Positions 9,225-18,649 of a stretch of DNA of 64,000 nt are shown here, piece after piece (position 1 is the stretch's first letter; the number at the start of each line of letters is the position of its first letter). The stretch is from NCBI RefSeq assembly GCF_026535915.1, contig NZ_JAFNPF010000001.1:372001-436000 (forward strand), in the 5' to 3' direction. Both the position numbers and the translations under genes were made by a program. Source of the stretch: Snodgrassella sp945267035. GTDB lineage: Bacteria; Pseudomonadota; Gammaproteobacteria; Burkholderiales; Neisseriaceae. The notes under the pieces are model-generated. The model did no database searches, was not told the origin of the DNA, and saw only the letters and a list, made by a program, of their open reading frames with translations.

Positions 9225-9927
9225 GCATTAACGAGCAAATAGTAGCCTAGTAGTGAACCCGGTTAAAACGTTATATGATCAATAACAGAGGTGATGTTGG
9301 TTGTATTCCAACTTTACTCAAAAAACCGTTTTTGAGCGACCAGCCATAGCGTATAGCCATAAGTCAAAGCATATGGATATTTTATCTTATCCATGTACTG
9401 CTAAAATTTTAAAGCACCTTAGAGAAATTTGAGCTTTTACGCATCCTTTCTCAGTGTGCTTATATCTTCATTGCCTTTGCTGAAGTGATAGGTTGAAGAG
9501 CTTTCGCGATATTTTCAATCCCTATTCTCTGCTGCTGTCTTTTTCGCTTATCTGGTTGTTAGCGGATAGATAATCACACTCCGGTAAACATAATAAAGCC
9601 TCTAGGTTTGCCCTAGAGGCTCGACGATCAATTTTATGCAGATTAGCATGATATGTTGCTGATTTACCTGCATCGCTTAGCCACAACTGTAAGAAATATT
9701 TGCTCTAACTTGTTTCACATTAACAGGCTAGATCATCAAAATAATTCTGTCTATCTGAATTTAAATTTATTACAGCATAACTTTTTTCGCTGTTTCTGAA
9801 TCAATGCCAGATCAGTACAACAGCCAAAGCATTGGACAGGGCAATCTCACCAGTCAAAAAGAATATAGAATTTTATGTCCAAACTCTCTTTGACATGGTG
9901 TGGATTATTTAGACTCAATCGATCAAT
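9225..9927. other. 700-bp gene-free stretch between Imm11-like gene and ppiC
   Basis: No intact gene is visible. Reverse-strand fragments with coding-like composition occur (for example a 26-codon frame around 9320-9400 starting MDKIKYPYALTYGYTLWLVA). They are interrupted by stops and unassigned. The only clear structure is the hairpin at 9598-9620. Confidence 0.4.
9598..9620 (-). terminator. strong hairpin, likely terminator of the yciB-yciI-bolA-ppiC operon
   Basis: GCCTCTAGG and CCTAGAGGC form a perfect 9-bp stem with a five-base loop. On the reverse strand it is followed by TTTATTA. It lies about 310 bp beyond the ppiC stop. On the forward strand there is no T-run. Confidence 0.6.
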
Positions 9928-10803
9928 TTATTTTTGAATGTTAGCTTGATCAACTAACTGCTGAAGAAATGCGTTGACCTTAGTATTTTGCAAACGACGA
10001 GTTAATGCCGGAGCGATTTCAGCTTCACTTGGAATCTTCACGGCTCGGATGTCATTAACATAGAAAATGACATATATATTTTGATTAGGCTGAATTTGTA
10101 CTGGTGTCGCCGTATACTGACCTTTTTTCAAGTTTTTGATGGCATTGTAAACAGGTCCTGCGCTGTCTTGTAGGTCTTTAAGGTTAATATAACTATTTGA
10201 AATACCGCCTTTTTGGCGACCAGCTTCATCAATAGTATATTGCTTAGCTACACTGCTGAAGTTTTTCTTGGCATTTAAATCAGCAATGGCTTTTTGAGCG
10301 CTATTTTTGTCTTGAAGAATGATTTCACCTAATTGAACTTCTTTAACGCCAGCGTAATTTTGTACCAAATCGTTATAAGCAGACTTAACTTCTTCAGGTT
10401 GAACCGGAATACTTTGAGCAACATTAACCAAATAAGCTTGTGTTAATAAATCATCTTTAAAAATAGCCCATTGAGTTTTGAAGTTAGGTTTTTTGTCATC
10501 GCCCAGTTGCTTAGCTTTATTTTCTGCTTGTTTTAACAGATCTAAGTATTGTGGATTTTTATCCAGCTTTTGTTTTTTGGCTTCCTGAATTAGCAGGGTG
10601 CGCATAACCAAACGATTAGTAATATCATCGCGTAACTGCTGTGAATCCTGAATCTGGTTATTACTTTCTTTGATGAGTAAAGCAACCTGACTATCGACTT
10701 CCTTACTGTCAATTTTGGTGCCATTTACGGTAACCAGAGTATGAGCTGAGGCTAGTCCAGTCAGACTCAACATAAGCGTAGCTGCAATAAGATGTTTTTT
10801 CAT
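9928..10803 (-). CDS. periplasmic PpiC-type peptidyl-prolyl isomerase
   Basis: This is a parvulin-family foldase, expected to help secreted and outer-membrane proteins fold in the periplasm. The ATG at 10803 gives 291 residues with a clean signal peptide (MKKHLIAATLMLSLTGLASA). An upstream in-frame ATG at 10833 adds ten charged residues and is less likely. A SurA/PrsA-like N-terminal helical region is followed by the parvulin domain at about residues 145-250. That domain has VQLGEIILQDKNSAQKAI, FSSVAKQYTIDEAGRQKGG and the closing QNIYVIFYVNDIR. It is the last gene of the operon after bolA. The same order occurs in Neisseria, where the product is called a cell-binding factor. In this window it could assist the many autotransporters; that is an inference. 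Confidence 0.88.
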   Translation of the reverse strand: MKKHLIAATLMLSLTGLASAHTLVTVNGTKIDSKEVDSQVALLIKESNNQIQDSQQLRDDITNRLVMRTLLIQEAKKQKLDKNPQYLDLLKQAENKAKQLGDDKKPNFKTQWAIFKDDLLTQAYLVNVAQSIPVQPEEVKSAYNDLVQNYAGVKEVQLGEIILQDKNSAQKAIADLNAKKNFSSVAKQYTIDEAGRQKGGISNSYINLKDLQDSAGPVYNAIKNLKKGQYTATPVQIQPNQNIYVIFYVNDIRAVKIPSEAEIAPALTRRLQNTKVNAFLQQLVDQANIQK

Positions 10804-10837
10804 GGGACTCTTTCTTTTGTTAATTTGAAGCAAGTTA

Positions 10838-11113
10838 TTATAATGCTAAATATTCTTTTGGGGTTAATGCTTTTATACTTAAAGCATGGATGGTGTGCTG
10901 TTGAAACAAATCTTCCAGCAATTGATATATCTTGCGCTGACGTGCTACACGCGATAAGTCAATAAAGGCATCACTGATAATGGTTAAGTGATAATGTCCA
11001 CCGCCATTGTTGTGCGGATGCCCAGAGTGAAGGTGACTATGATCAATCAGATCAATCTGTTTGGGTTGCAACGACTGCAAACGTAAACAGATAGCCGACT
11101 GAATATCACTCAT
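10838..11113 (-). CDS. bolA: BolA-family protein
   Basis: BolA proteins are small cytoplasmic partners of monothiol glutaredoxins in iron-sulfur handling and stress responses. This 91-residue protein shows the fold's order. An N-terminal helix comes first (IQSAICLRLQSL), followed by LIDHSHLHSGH and the family-typical GGGHYHLTIISDAF. Then come the RVARQRKIYQLLEDLF helix and a C-terminal IHALSIKALTPKEY. Conserved histidines for metal or cluster binding are present. The gene overlaps the end of yciI by 8 bases, so the two are translationally coupled, and it is followed by ppiC after 34 bases. Confidence 0.9.
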   Translation of the reverse strand: MSDIQSAICLRLQSLQPKQIDLIDHSHLHSGHPHNNGGGHYHLTIISDAFIDLSRVARQRKIYQLLEDLFQQHTIHALSIKALTPKEYLAL

Positions 11114-11399
11114 TTGGTAATACCTTCATAAAAGGGCGAATTAAAATTTCTTCGTAAACACCTGCCTGAACATAAGGATCTTGTTCCGCCCATGCCTGAG
11201 CTTCATCTAGGGAAGCAAATTCGGCAATGATCAAGCTGCCGGAGAATTGAGTATTATCTTCAGGCAAGGGGTTGGGGCCAGCAACCACTAAGCGATTTTC
11301 TGCCTGTAACTCTTTTAATCTAGCCAAATGCAGAGGACGCGCTTTTTGTCGCGCTTCCTGGCTATGTTCGGTGTCTGTGGCTAAAAACATATACATCAT
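11106..11399 (-). CDS. yciI: YciI-like protein
   Basis: This small cytoplasmic protein of 97 residues has the ferredoxin-like YciI/DGPF fold. The His of RPLHLARL and the Asp of AEQDPYVQAGVYEEILIRPF form the putative active-site pair seen in the family, whose substrate is not established. GPNPLPEDNTQFSGSLIIAEF is also typical. It lies 2 bp after yciB and overlaps bolA by 8 bases, so it belongs to the same transcript. Family identification is firm; the biochemical role is unknown. Confidence 0.92.
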   Translation of the reverse strand: MMYMFLATDTEHSQEARQKARPLHLARLKELQAENRLVVAGPNPLPEDNTQFSGSLIIAEFASLDEAQAWAEQDPYVQAGVYEEILIRPFMKVLPNE

Positions 11400-11401
11400 C
11401 T

Positions 11402-11935
11402 TTATTGCTCCCTTTTCAAGCTAGCATTGATATACAGAGACTGACCAATGGCAAATAGAAACAATAAAACCGGACTACCAAACAGTTTGTATTTAACCCA
11501 TTGCCCCTCTGTAAAATTATAGGCTACGATCAGATTTAAACCACCTAATAAAACCAGAAAAATTATCCAAGCATAAGTCAGTTTACGCCACATGGTTTCT
11601 GAGAGCATTATTTCTTTACCGATGGTATTTTTCAAGATATTTTTGTTAAGTAATTGGGATAAAAGCAACCCCGCAGCCATAACCCAAAATAATACCGAGG
11701 GTTTCCACATAATAAAATGTGGATTTTTTAAAAATATGGTGGCACCACCAAACACGATCACCAATAATAAGCTGACCCATTGCATTGTTTGGAGGCGACG
11801 GTATTTGAATAAGCACCAGCCTGCTTGAACTACGCCAGCTGCAATAGCCACTTCAGTAGCAAGAATGATATTTTTAGTTAACTCATAGGTAGCAAAGAAA
11901 ATGATCACTACCAAAAATTCAAAGACGGCTTTCAT
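11402..11935 (-). CDS. yciB: inner-membrane septation protein A
   Basis: YciB (also called IspA/IspZ) is a polytopic inner-membrane protein linked to cell-envelope synthesis and division. This 177-residue protein has about five hydrophobic helices. It shows the family signatures FFATYELTKNIILATEVAIA near the N-terminus, PSVLFWVMAAGLLLS in the middle, and WRKLTYAWIIFLVLLGGLNL followed by AYNFTEGQWVKYKLFGS near the C-terminus. It is the first gene of the yciB-yciI-bolA-ppiC operon and is divergent from fimV across a 1.6-kb gap. The gene order matches that around tspA in Neisseria. Confidence 0.94.
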   Translation of the reverse strand: MKAVFEFLVVIIFFATYELTKNIILATEVAIAAGVVQAGWCLFKYRRLQTMQWVSLLLVIVFGGATIFLKNPHFIMWKPSVLFWVMAAGLLLSQLLNKNILKNTIGKEIMLSETMWRKLTYAWIIFLVLLGGLNLIVAYNFTEGQWVKYKLFGSPVLLFLFAIGQSLYINASLKREQ

Positions 11936-13526
11936 TAGATGGATACGTTTTCTGTAATAAGTTTATAAAGACATTACATTGATTAAAAGTACTATAATAC
12001 CTTAAGTTTCCTAGCTTGGTTAAATTGAATTTTGATTGCATTGATCCGCTGTAGCAGATAAGTGTTTCCTACATTACCATGAAATCCAACATATTTATGA
12101 TCTTGGTTATGCTTGGGATTGCTAACATAAATTATTATTAGATATTTTAGGGATTAAAGTTGAGTATTGCCTAGTTTTTTACTCATCAGTTGCTCAGTAT
12201 TCAATTCATTCAGGGTGCATTAAATTAATTTACCTATGATTAGATAATTCCGTTAAATGGTGTTGGTGTTATATTCGGATTGCGTTAGCTGGGGTTGATG
12301 AGGAATAATTCATACAGTCGAGTTTCTAAATTAAAAATAATAAATGGTTTCCGGTTTCTATGTCGTTTTGCTGAATTTGTATGAAGTGGTTTATCTGATT
12401 GGCAGGCGTTTAGATTTCTTGGTGTATTCATGGTAAATTTATCGCAAAAATTTTGATTTGCTAAAAATTAGTCTGAACAGTTGCTTTTAATAATGATGTA
12501 ACAGATTTGCCGTTGCTTAAATTTGATCCAGCACGCTCGGTAACGCTCATCCCCAAAGATTGTGCGGTCAACTAAAATTATTTCGCTGCAGGTAGATTGT
12601 GAATCTAATAAGTTTTTTTAAGCGCTAAAATATTGGCGATGACGTCTTTAGTTATAGCACTAAGATCTGGCTCAAACCTTGAGCTAGTTTGATTTTAACG
12701 ATGCAACTTTAATATAAGATTGGATTTTTTAAGCTTTGGTTTTAATTTCATCATCATTTTTTAATTTGGTTAAATAATGATGTAATGGGATAGAACAATC
12801 AATTTACTGTGGATGGCTTGGGTTGAGTGGATAAATTGCATTTAATCCAACGGGTGTGGATGTAAGTAGGCGGCATGAAAAAAGTTGTTCAATGATAAAA
12901 AAACACCACGAGCAATGATTAAGTTATGTGCCCAAAGATGAACGCTACTTATTGCAACTGTCGCTTTTTGTATATTCAATACTTTATGGTGAAATTATTC
13001 AATTTGATTAAACCGGCAGTAATGAATTAACGAATTATTGGAGTCATAAAATCAAAGACTTTGGCCAACATTGTCTCTTTTTTTATTTCAGATTCAGCGA
13101 TTGCTTTAATTTATTTTTCTAGGCATGAACCTAAAAATAGCCAGATTATAAATTGCTATTATCATTATTATGCTTGGATTTTTGCTTAAACATAAATATA
13201 CTAGGTATGATAAGGTATAGTAACAATTAAAACTGAATTTGGAATGAGTTAAAACTTAATGTCAGGTATAAATGAACTTTTTCTAATTTGATTTTGTCAA
13301 TAGTTGGTTTCTTTAGCGTCTTAAAAAATAGACAAATGAGATGTTTTATCCAGAAACCACGAAAAGTGGCTTGGCATAAAGCTATCCGAAAAGTTATTAT
13401 AGCGTGAGATAGTATTAAAACAGGTTTATTAAATGTTAAACCTCAATGTGAATAATGTAACAGAAGTTTCATTTTGAATAGGTTTTCGTTGTATTTGGCG
13501 GGAACTTTACCGGTGAGGATACGGGT
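11936..13526. other. 1.6-kb gene-free divergent region between yciB and fimV
   Basis: This AT-rich stretch has no frame of appreciable length on either strand and no RNA gene or insertion sequence that I recognise. It must hold the yciB promoter near its left end (a TATTAT box on the reverse strand at about 11993-11998 is a weak candidate) and the fimV promoter near its right end. A 36-codon reverse frame near 12470-12575 looks coding-like but is unassigned. The gap is unusually long for a bacterial genome. Confidence 0.45.
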
Positions 13527-16226
13527 TTGAAAAAGGCTAACAATCAGAAAATCATTGCATTATCTTTGCTTATGCTTAGTAGTTTCCCTGCACTAGCAGG
13601 GTTGGGAAGTTTGCAGGTTAACTCGGCATTAGGAGAGCCATTTTCTGGCACTGTTTTTGTAACCGGTGATGAAGCAAAGGCTGCCTTGAGCGGAAAATCA
13701 AGTATTTCAGGTGCGAATCTACAGGTAGTTAAGGTCACCCCTCAAGGGCAAAATGCTGTTATTCATTTGCGCTCCTCTTCTGCGATACAAGATCCGATGA
13801 TGTCTTTTTCTTTGATATCAGGCAATCAGGGGCGGCAATACACAGCGATGCTTGATCCGCGTGGATATGCAAAGCCATCAGTCGCAACCGTACATAATAA
13901 AGATAATAAGACACCAAAAGATAATAAAACGAAATCAGCCAACAATACATCAGCGAGACGCTCCGAAGCCCGCGCTACAGCTGCATTAAATAATGCTCAT
14001 GCTTCAGATAAAGCTGTTGTTGAATATACCGTAGACGGTAATGAAACGCTTACAGATGTGGCACGTAAAGTGCGGCCGCAAGGTTTGACACTGGCGCAAA
14101 CCATGCACGCGTTGGTTGTTGCTAATCCGCATGCATTCCGCAACGGTAATCCCGATTTTATTTACCGTAATGCCAAGCTAAAAATTCCTTCTACAGCTGA
14201 GTTATCGCGGTTAGCTAAACAGAAAATTAACGAAAATGATAAGAGGGTGGACGCAGCTGTTGAGCGGGCAGCCGAAACACCTAGATCCCAGCAGGCAGCT
14301 GCTGGCACGGATAGTTCAAACCATCCAGTGGCTGATAGAGATAATAAAGTTGATTCTGCGCCTGAAACGCCATCTGTTTCTCCGAATCCGGTAGTGGTGT
14401 CCGCTTCAGCGGAAAACGCTATTGTGGCTGAACATCTGGAACCAACACCGGCATCGCAAGAGATTGGAACAATCACATCCGATGCTTCTGCTGCTTCTGT
14501 AGAGACTGCGCAACCAGTAGAACCCAAAACTGAAGAGGAAAAACCTGCTCAGCCTGTCACCAACACTGAACCTGAGCCAGTTGATGAAGAAGGAACATGG
14601 TTACCTGATTGGTGGCCGTATGCCGCGGGTGGTGGTGTAGGAGGGTTATTAATCATTGCCATTTTATTGTTGATGCGTCGTAAAAAAGCCACTAGACATG
14701 ATGATGAAGATTTTGACGACGATGATGACAGTGATGATGAGGATGATTTTGCAGCTGACGATGACGATTTTGAAGACGATGACGACATTGTTTTTGTCGA
14801 AACGCCAGAGACTCAACATAAAGCCACTAGCGATTCAGAAAATGAGCGCCCTTTAGCGAGTACATCACCGACAACTGCCGAAGCAGATATTGCTGAAACA
14901 TCAGCATCATCTGCAGAAGATGATTGGTCTTGGCTCACTCAAAGTGAAATTCCAGCTCAAGAGATATCAGAGCCTAAAAGCTTAACGGTCACGAATACTG
15001 TAGAAGAAGTACCACCAGAGCCATTGCCTGAACAGCACCCAGCTGAAGCAACTGAAGTTGAATCTACACCCATGATGTCTGAAGAAGATTGGCTCAATTT
15101 AGATATCAATGATGACGCACCAACAGTGCAAGATGATCATCATGACCATGATTTTACGTCAGCTTCGCTGGATAACGTTGAGATGCAGACAACGGAAAGT
15201 CATGATCGAGACTTATCTTGGCTGGATCAAATTGATGAGCCAGTGCCAAACGAAGAAATGCAACCTCTTGAGTTTGAGCAACCGCTGGAAGTTGAAGAAC
15301 CACCGTCGATATCTGCCTGGCAAGAAGAAACTGCTCAAACGTTTGCCATTCCTGAAGAAGAGCCTGAAAAAGAAATGGTGTCTGAACCTGCTGTTGCTGA
15401 AACCATGGAATGGCGAGTTACTGACGATACTCAACCTATATCAAGAGAAGAAAAGGCCGCACAAAGTATTTCCTTATCCAGTGGACTGAAAAAATCTACT
15501 GATAATTTAGAGTCTGAAAAGCAATCATTTATTACGATTGTTGACCCAGATGATGAAGAAATTGAACACATTGAACAAACTGAGGCTAAACCCTCTGGAC
15601 AAAAATCTTATGCGCAATCATCCAGAAAATGGAATATCGCGTATAAGTTTGATGAAGGCCGTTCAGAATCAGAACATGTTGCACCTGAATCTGATCAACA
15701 AACCATCAGCCAAACGTTGGCTCCGCAAGAGCAGTCTGCATTTGCGGCTAAGGATGAAGTAGTCACGACCGATATTGACTGGAATGCTTTAAATTTAGAA
15801 GAAGATTCGCCAGTTCTGGTTACTGATGAGCCATCTCAGTCTCAAGCAAACGATGATGGAGTTGATTTGCCTGCAGACGGTTTCAGTTTGAGTGATGATT
15901 TGGATGGACCATCTCTTTCTGATGAAGACATGCATCAAGAAGAAAAGCCTGTTGTTGCCGATACCTCGGTTACACCACCTTCCTCATTTGCAACTGGAAA
16001 AGGCATTCAGGATTGGGAGAGAGATGAACCTAAAACGCAAATTGATCAACCTTTAACTCCTGAGCAACTGGCCGTCCCATTGCAAGCTAAGTTGGAATTG
16101 GCCAAAATGTATTTGGAAATGGACGATGCGGTTACAGCTCGACTGACTTTACGTGAATTAGTGGAAGAGGCAAATGGTACTATTCTGGCTGAAGCACAGA
16201 ATCTGTTATACAAATTGGGCGGTTAA
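13527..16226 (+). CDS. fimV: FimV/TspA-type pilus-assembly hub protein
   Basis: FimV is an inner-membrane peptidoglycan-binding protein that supports type IV pilus assembly and polar organisation; TspA is its Neisseria counterpart. The 899-residue protein starts at TTG with GAGGA upstream. A signal peptide (MKKANNQKIIALSLLMLSSF, cleavage near PALA) is followed by the FimV N-terminal domain (LGSLQVNSALGEPFSG). A LysM-like segment lies at about residues 163-222 (VEYTVDGNETLTDVARKV, with IYRNAKLKIPS). A single membrane helix spans about 365-385 (GGGVGGLLIIAILLLMRRKK). Then comes a very acidic, Asp/Glu-rich cytoplasmic region with repeated DWSWL and DWLNLD-like motifs. The end is the conserved FimV C-terminal helical domain (LELAKMYLEMDDAVTARLTL). 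The layout is complete. A type IV pilus system is expected elsewhere in the genome. Confidence 0.93.
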   Translation: MKKANNQKIIALSLLMLSSFPALAGLGSLQVNSALGEPFSGTVFVTGDEAKAALSGKSSISGANLQVVKVTPQGQNAVIHLRSSSAIQDPMMSFSLISGNQGRQYTAMLDPRGYAKPSVATVHNKDNKTPKDNKTKSANNTSARRSEARATAALNNAHASDKAVVEYTVDGNETLTDVARKVRPQGLTLAQTMHALVVANPHAFRNGNPDFIYRNAKLKIPSTAELSRLAKQKINENDKRVDAAVERAAETPRSQQAAAGTDSSNHPVADRDNKVDSAPETPSVSPNPVVVSASAENAIVAEHLEPTPASQEIGTITSDASAASVETAQPVEPKTEEEKPAQPVTNTEPEPVDEEGTWLPDWWPYAAGGGVGGLLIIAILLLMRRKKATRHDDEDFDDDDDSDDEDDFAADDDDFEDDDDIVFVETPETQHKATSDSENERPLASTSPTTAEADIAETSASSAEDDWSWLTQSEIPAQEISEPKSLTVTNTVEEVPPEPLPEQHPAEATEVESTPMMSEEDWLNLDINDDAPTVQDDHHDHDFTSASLDNVEMQTTESHDRDLSWLDQIDEPVPNEEMQPLEFEQPLEVEEPPSISAWQEETAQTFAIPEEEPEKEMVSEPAVAETMEWRVTDDTQPISREEKAAQSISLSSGLKKSTDNLESEKQSFITIVDPDDEEIEHIEQTEAKPSGQKSYAQSSRKWNIAYKFDEGRSESEHVAPESDQQTISQTLAPQEQSAFAAKDEVVTTDIDWNALNLEEDSPVLVTDEPSQSQANDDGVDLPADGFSLSDDLDGPSLSDEDMHQEEKPVVADTSVTPPSSFATGKGIQDWERDEPKTQIDQPLTPEQLAVPLQAKLELAKMYLEMDDAVTARLTLRELVEEANGTILAEAQNLLYKLGG

Positions 16227-16280
16227 AATTTAGGATGCTCCATTTGCAGAAAGTAAATCAATAATCCTGATTGTTCTCTT

Positions 16281-16316
16281 TAAGGCTGAATACTAGGTCA
16301 CCAGTGTTCAGCCTTA
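16281..16316 (+). terminator. hairpin terminator after fimV
   Basis: TAAGGCTGAA at 16281-16290 pairs perfectly with TTCAGCCTTA at 16307-16316, and four inner pairs extend the stem to about 14 bp around an 8-base loop. It lies 55 bp after the fimV stop. The following T content is modest, so efficiency is uncertain. Confidence 0.65.
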
Positions 16317-16861
16317 ATCTATTGGAAACTAAAGAAAATAAAGATAATCAATGATTATATCGCTTAAATTTATCTGGATTTTGAATTGAGTGCTTGAATA
16401 ATGAAAGCTATGACTGATGCACTGTAACCATGTAAATGATTTGAATTAACAAAATGGTTGATGAAACATCTAAGTTGTCGGTTATTAGATCATCGCTTGA
16501 TGGGAAGACAAAATACGCTGTGATTAAAGAGTCTTGGTGAAATAGGGAGTGAATAAGGGTAATCCATAAGGATCAAATTACCATGCGATTTGATTGGAGC
16601 TGTACTAATATCTTCACATTACCTTATGCTATCTGGTTAAGGGCTAACACATAGAACAGTAGTTTTTATTCATTAAGTTTGAATAGCTGGATGTATTTGA
16701 CCATCTGTTCAATTTGTCTATGCAGACTCATAATTGAAGGGTTAAATAGGTAGTCAGCTAAGCTAGTCAGCCAGAGCATGTACGCTGTCCAAGGTTAGGA
16801 AATGGTTTCTAGCTATGCGATAATTAACCCATAATTTAGCTGGTAGCAAAGAAAGATTAAG
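16317..16861. other. gene-free stretch before truA
   Basis: AT-rich; no gene or conserved element recognised. It should contain the truA-trpF promoter. Confidence 0.45.
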
Positions 16862-17707
16862 ATGGTCGAGTTGGTAGGTGGGCAGCCGAGGGTGGATGAA
16901 CAACAGTCGCAGCAACGCTGGGCATTAACGCTAGCTTATGAAGGTAGTGCCTTTCACGGTTGGCAAAAACAGCCAAACGGATTGTACACAGTTCAAATGG
17001 TATTGGAACAAGCGTTAAGTCAGATTGCTGATGAGCCGATTCAAGTTGTGGTGGCTGGACGTACTGATGCTGGTGTGCACGCTACAGGACAAGTTGTCCA
17101 TTTTGATACTTTTGCCAAACGTAATGCTGAAGCATGGTTACGTGGTGTTAACACGGCTATGGATAAAAATGTACGTATCCTGCAAGCTCAGCCTGTTGCT
17201 GCTGATTTTCATGCCCGCTTTGATGCTTTCGGACGACGTTATCGTTATATGCTTGAGTCTAGCCGGGTGCGAATGCCTCAATTAAGAGGTAAAGTTGGTT
17301 GGACGCATTATCCACTGGAAATATCGTTAATGCGTACGGCGGCCAAGCTACTGGTTGGCGAGCATGATTTCTCCAGCTTTCGGTCCAGTGATTGTCAGGC
17401 CAAATCGCCGGTAAAAACATTATATGACTTACAGATCTTGGGTAATCCGCAATTAATGGCCATAGATTTTCATGGTAGTGCTTTTGTACATAATATGGTG
17501 CGAAATATTGTTGGCGCTTTAGTCTATGTTGGTGCTGGTAAAATGAGTATTGCCGATTTTGCTCAATTATTGGCAGTACGAAGTCGTCAGTATGCACCAC
17601 CTACATTCATGCCAGACGGACTTTATTTAACCGGTGTGGATTATCCGGAGAAATGGCAAGTTGCTACTGCACCATTACCACAGTGGTTGTGGCCACATTT
17701 AAATTAA
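16862..17707 (+). CDS. truA: tRNA pseudouridine(38-40) synthase
   Basis: TruA isomerises uridines 38-40 in the anticodon arm of many tRNAs. The 281-residue protein contains the catalytic block AGRTDAGVHATGQVVHF with the nucleophile Asp at about residue 69. It also has the N-terminal strand LTLAYEGSAFHGWQKQPN, DFHARFDAFGRRYRY, the DFSSFRSSDCQAKSP loop and the C-terminal FVHNMVRNIVGALVYVG. About 18 residues precede the usual start of the domain. The ATG at 16862 has an AAAGA-type site upstream, and no better start is apparent. It is followed by trpF after 43 bp, forming the truA-trpF pair. Confidence 0.96.
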   Translation: MVELVGGQPRVDEQQSQQRWALTLAYEGSAFHGWQKQPNGLYTVQMVLEQALSQIADEPIQVVVAGRTDAGVHATGQVVHFDTFAKRNAEAWLRGVNTAMDKNVRILQAQPVAADFHARFDAFGRRYRYMLESSRVRMPQLRGKVGWTHYPLEISLMRTAAKLLVGEHDFSSFRSSDCQAKSPVKTLYDLQILGNPQLMAIDFHGSAFVHNMVRNIVGALVYVGAGKMSIADFAQLLAVRSRQYAPPTFMPDGLYLTGVDYPEKWQVATAPLPQWLWPHLN

Positions 17708-17750
17708 GAATTTGCGTTGATGACTATAATCGAATTTTAGGGGGGAGGGC

Positions 17751-18368
17751 ATGAATATTCGTTGTAAGATCTGTGGAATGACGAGAGAAGAAGATGTTTT
17801 ATTGGCTGCAGATTTAGGTGTGGATGCAATAGGTTTGATTTTTTTTGCCGGCAGTAAACGTTGCGTAGATATTAGACAGGCACAACGGATTTTGGCAAAA
17901 ACGCCGCCGTTTGTCAGTGTAGTTGGCTTGTTTGTGAATCCAACTAAAGCAGAAGTTGAACAAGTTTTGTCGCAAATTCCTTTACATATATTACAATTTC
18001 ATGGTGATGAAAGCCCTGAATTTTGTCAGCAGTTTAATCGCGCTTATATTAAAGCTGTCAGGGTGCAAAGTAGTAAAGATATTATTTCTGCAGCGCAAAA
18101 TCATACCAATGCGCAAGCATTGTTGTTTGATGCCGCTGTTGCCGGAGAATATGGCGGAACAGGGCAGACTTTTGATTGGCAATTGTTGCCGCAACAGTTA
18201 TCGATGCCGTGGATTTTATCCGGAGGTTTAACTCCTTCTAATCTTAAGATGGCACTAGCTCAGACGGGCGCGCAGGCAGTTGATGTGTCTAGTGGCGTTG
18301 AAATAAGTGCAGGTATAAAAGATCACGAAAAGATGAAACTATTTCTGGATAATCTAAAAAATATTTAA
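17751..18368 (+). CDS. trpF: phosphoribosylanthranilate isomerase
   Basis: TrpF catalyses the Amadori rearrangement of phosphoribosylanthranilate, the third step of tryptophan synthesis from chorismate. The 205-residue TIM barrel has the catalytic Cys in CKICGMTR (residue 8) and the catalytic Asp in LLFDAAVAGEYGGTGQTFDW (about residue 127). Phosphate-binding glycines lie in WILSGGLTPSN and VDVSSGVE. A strong GGGGGGAGGG ribosome site precedes the ATG. It follows truA and ends at a strong bidirectional terminator. trpB lies about 42.6 kb further along on the same strand, with the autotransporter array between them. Confidence 0.96.
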   Translation: MNIRCKICGMTREEDVLLAADLGVDAIGLIFFAGSKRCVDIRQAQRILAKTPPFVSVVGLFVNPTKAEVEQVLSQIPLHILQFHGDESPEFCQQFNRAYIKAVRVQSSKDIISAAQNHTNAQALLFDAAVAGEYGGTGQTFDWQLLPQQLSMPWILSGGLTPSNLKMALAQTGAQAVDVSSGVEISAGIKDHEKMKLFLDNLKNI

Positions 18369-18510
18369 TTTCTGCATTGGATCAATGGTGAATGATCGAA
18401 ATATAGGCAATATTGTGTTTAAATATGCCAATTATTTATTTTAATGTTTCTATCGAGCACGTCTATATTTATCTGGTCATTTGATCAATGTTGTCGCGTA
18501 AAAAGAAAAA

Positions 18511-18534
18511 ACAGTTTGAAATTATTCAAACTGT
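18511..18534. terminator. bidirectional terminator between trpF and AT1
   Basis: ACAGTTTGAA and TTCAAACTGT form a perfect 10-bp stem with a four-base loop. T-runs follow on the forward strand and, through the upstream A-run, on the reverse strand. It serves trpF (forward) and the autotransporter at 18650 (reverse). Nearly the same stem recurs at 29721-29748. Confidence 0.88.
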
Positions 18535-18649
18535 TTTTTTGTTAATCGAATAATAATTGAGTCTGTTGTATCTGTCATTTGCCACATGGATTAAAAATAG
18601 TTTGAAGTTTTATTTTTAAAACGGCGTGGCAGACTGATCTACGCAAAAA

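Noticed and set aside
12470..12575. 36-codon reverse-strand frame with coding-like composition
   Set aside because: Too short, no ribosome site, no recognised family, stop directly upstream of its TTG.
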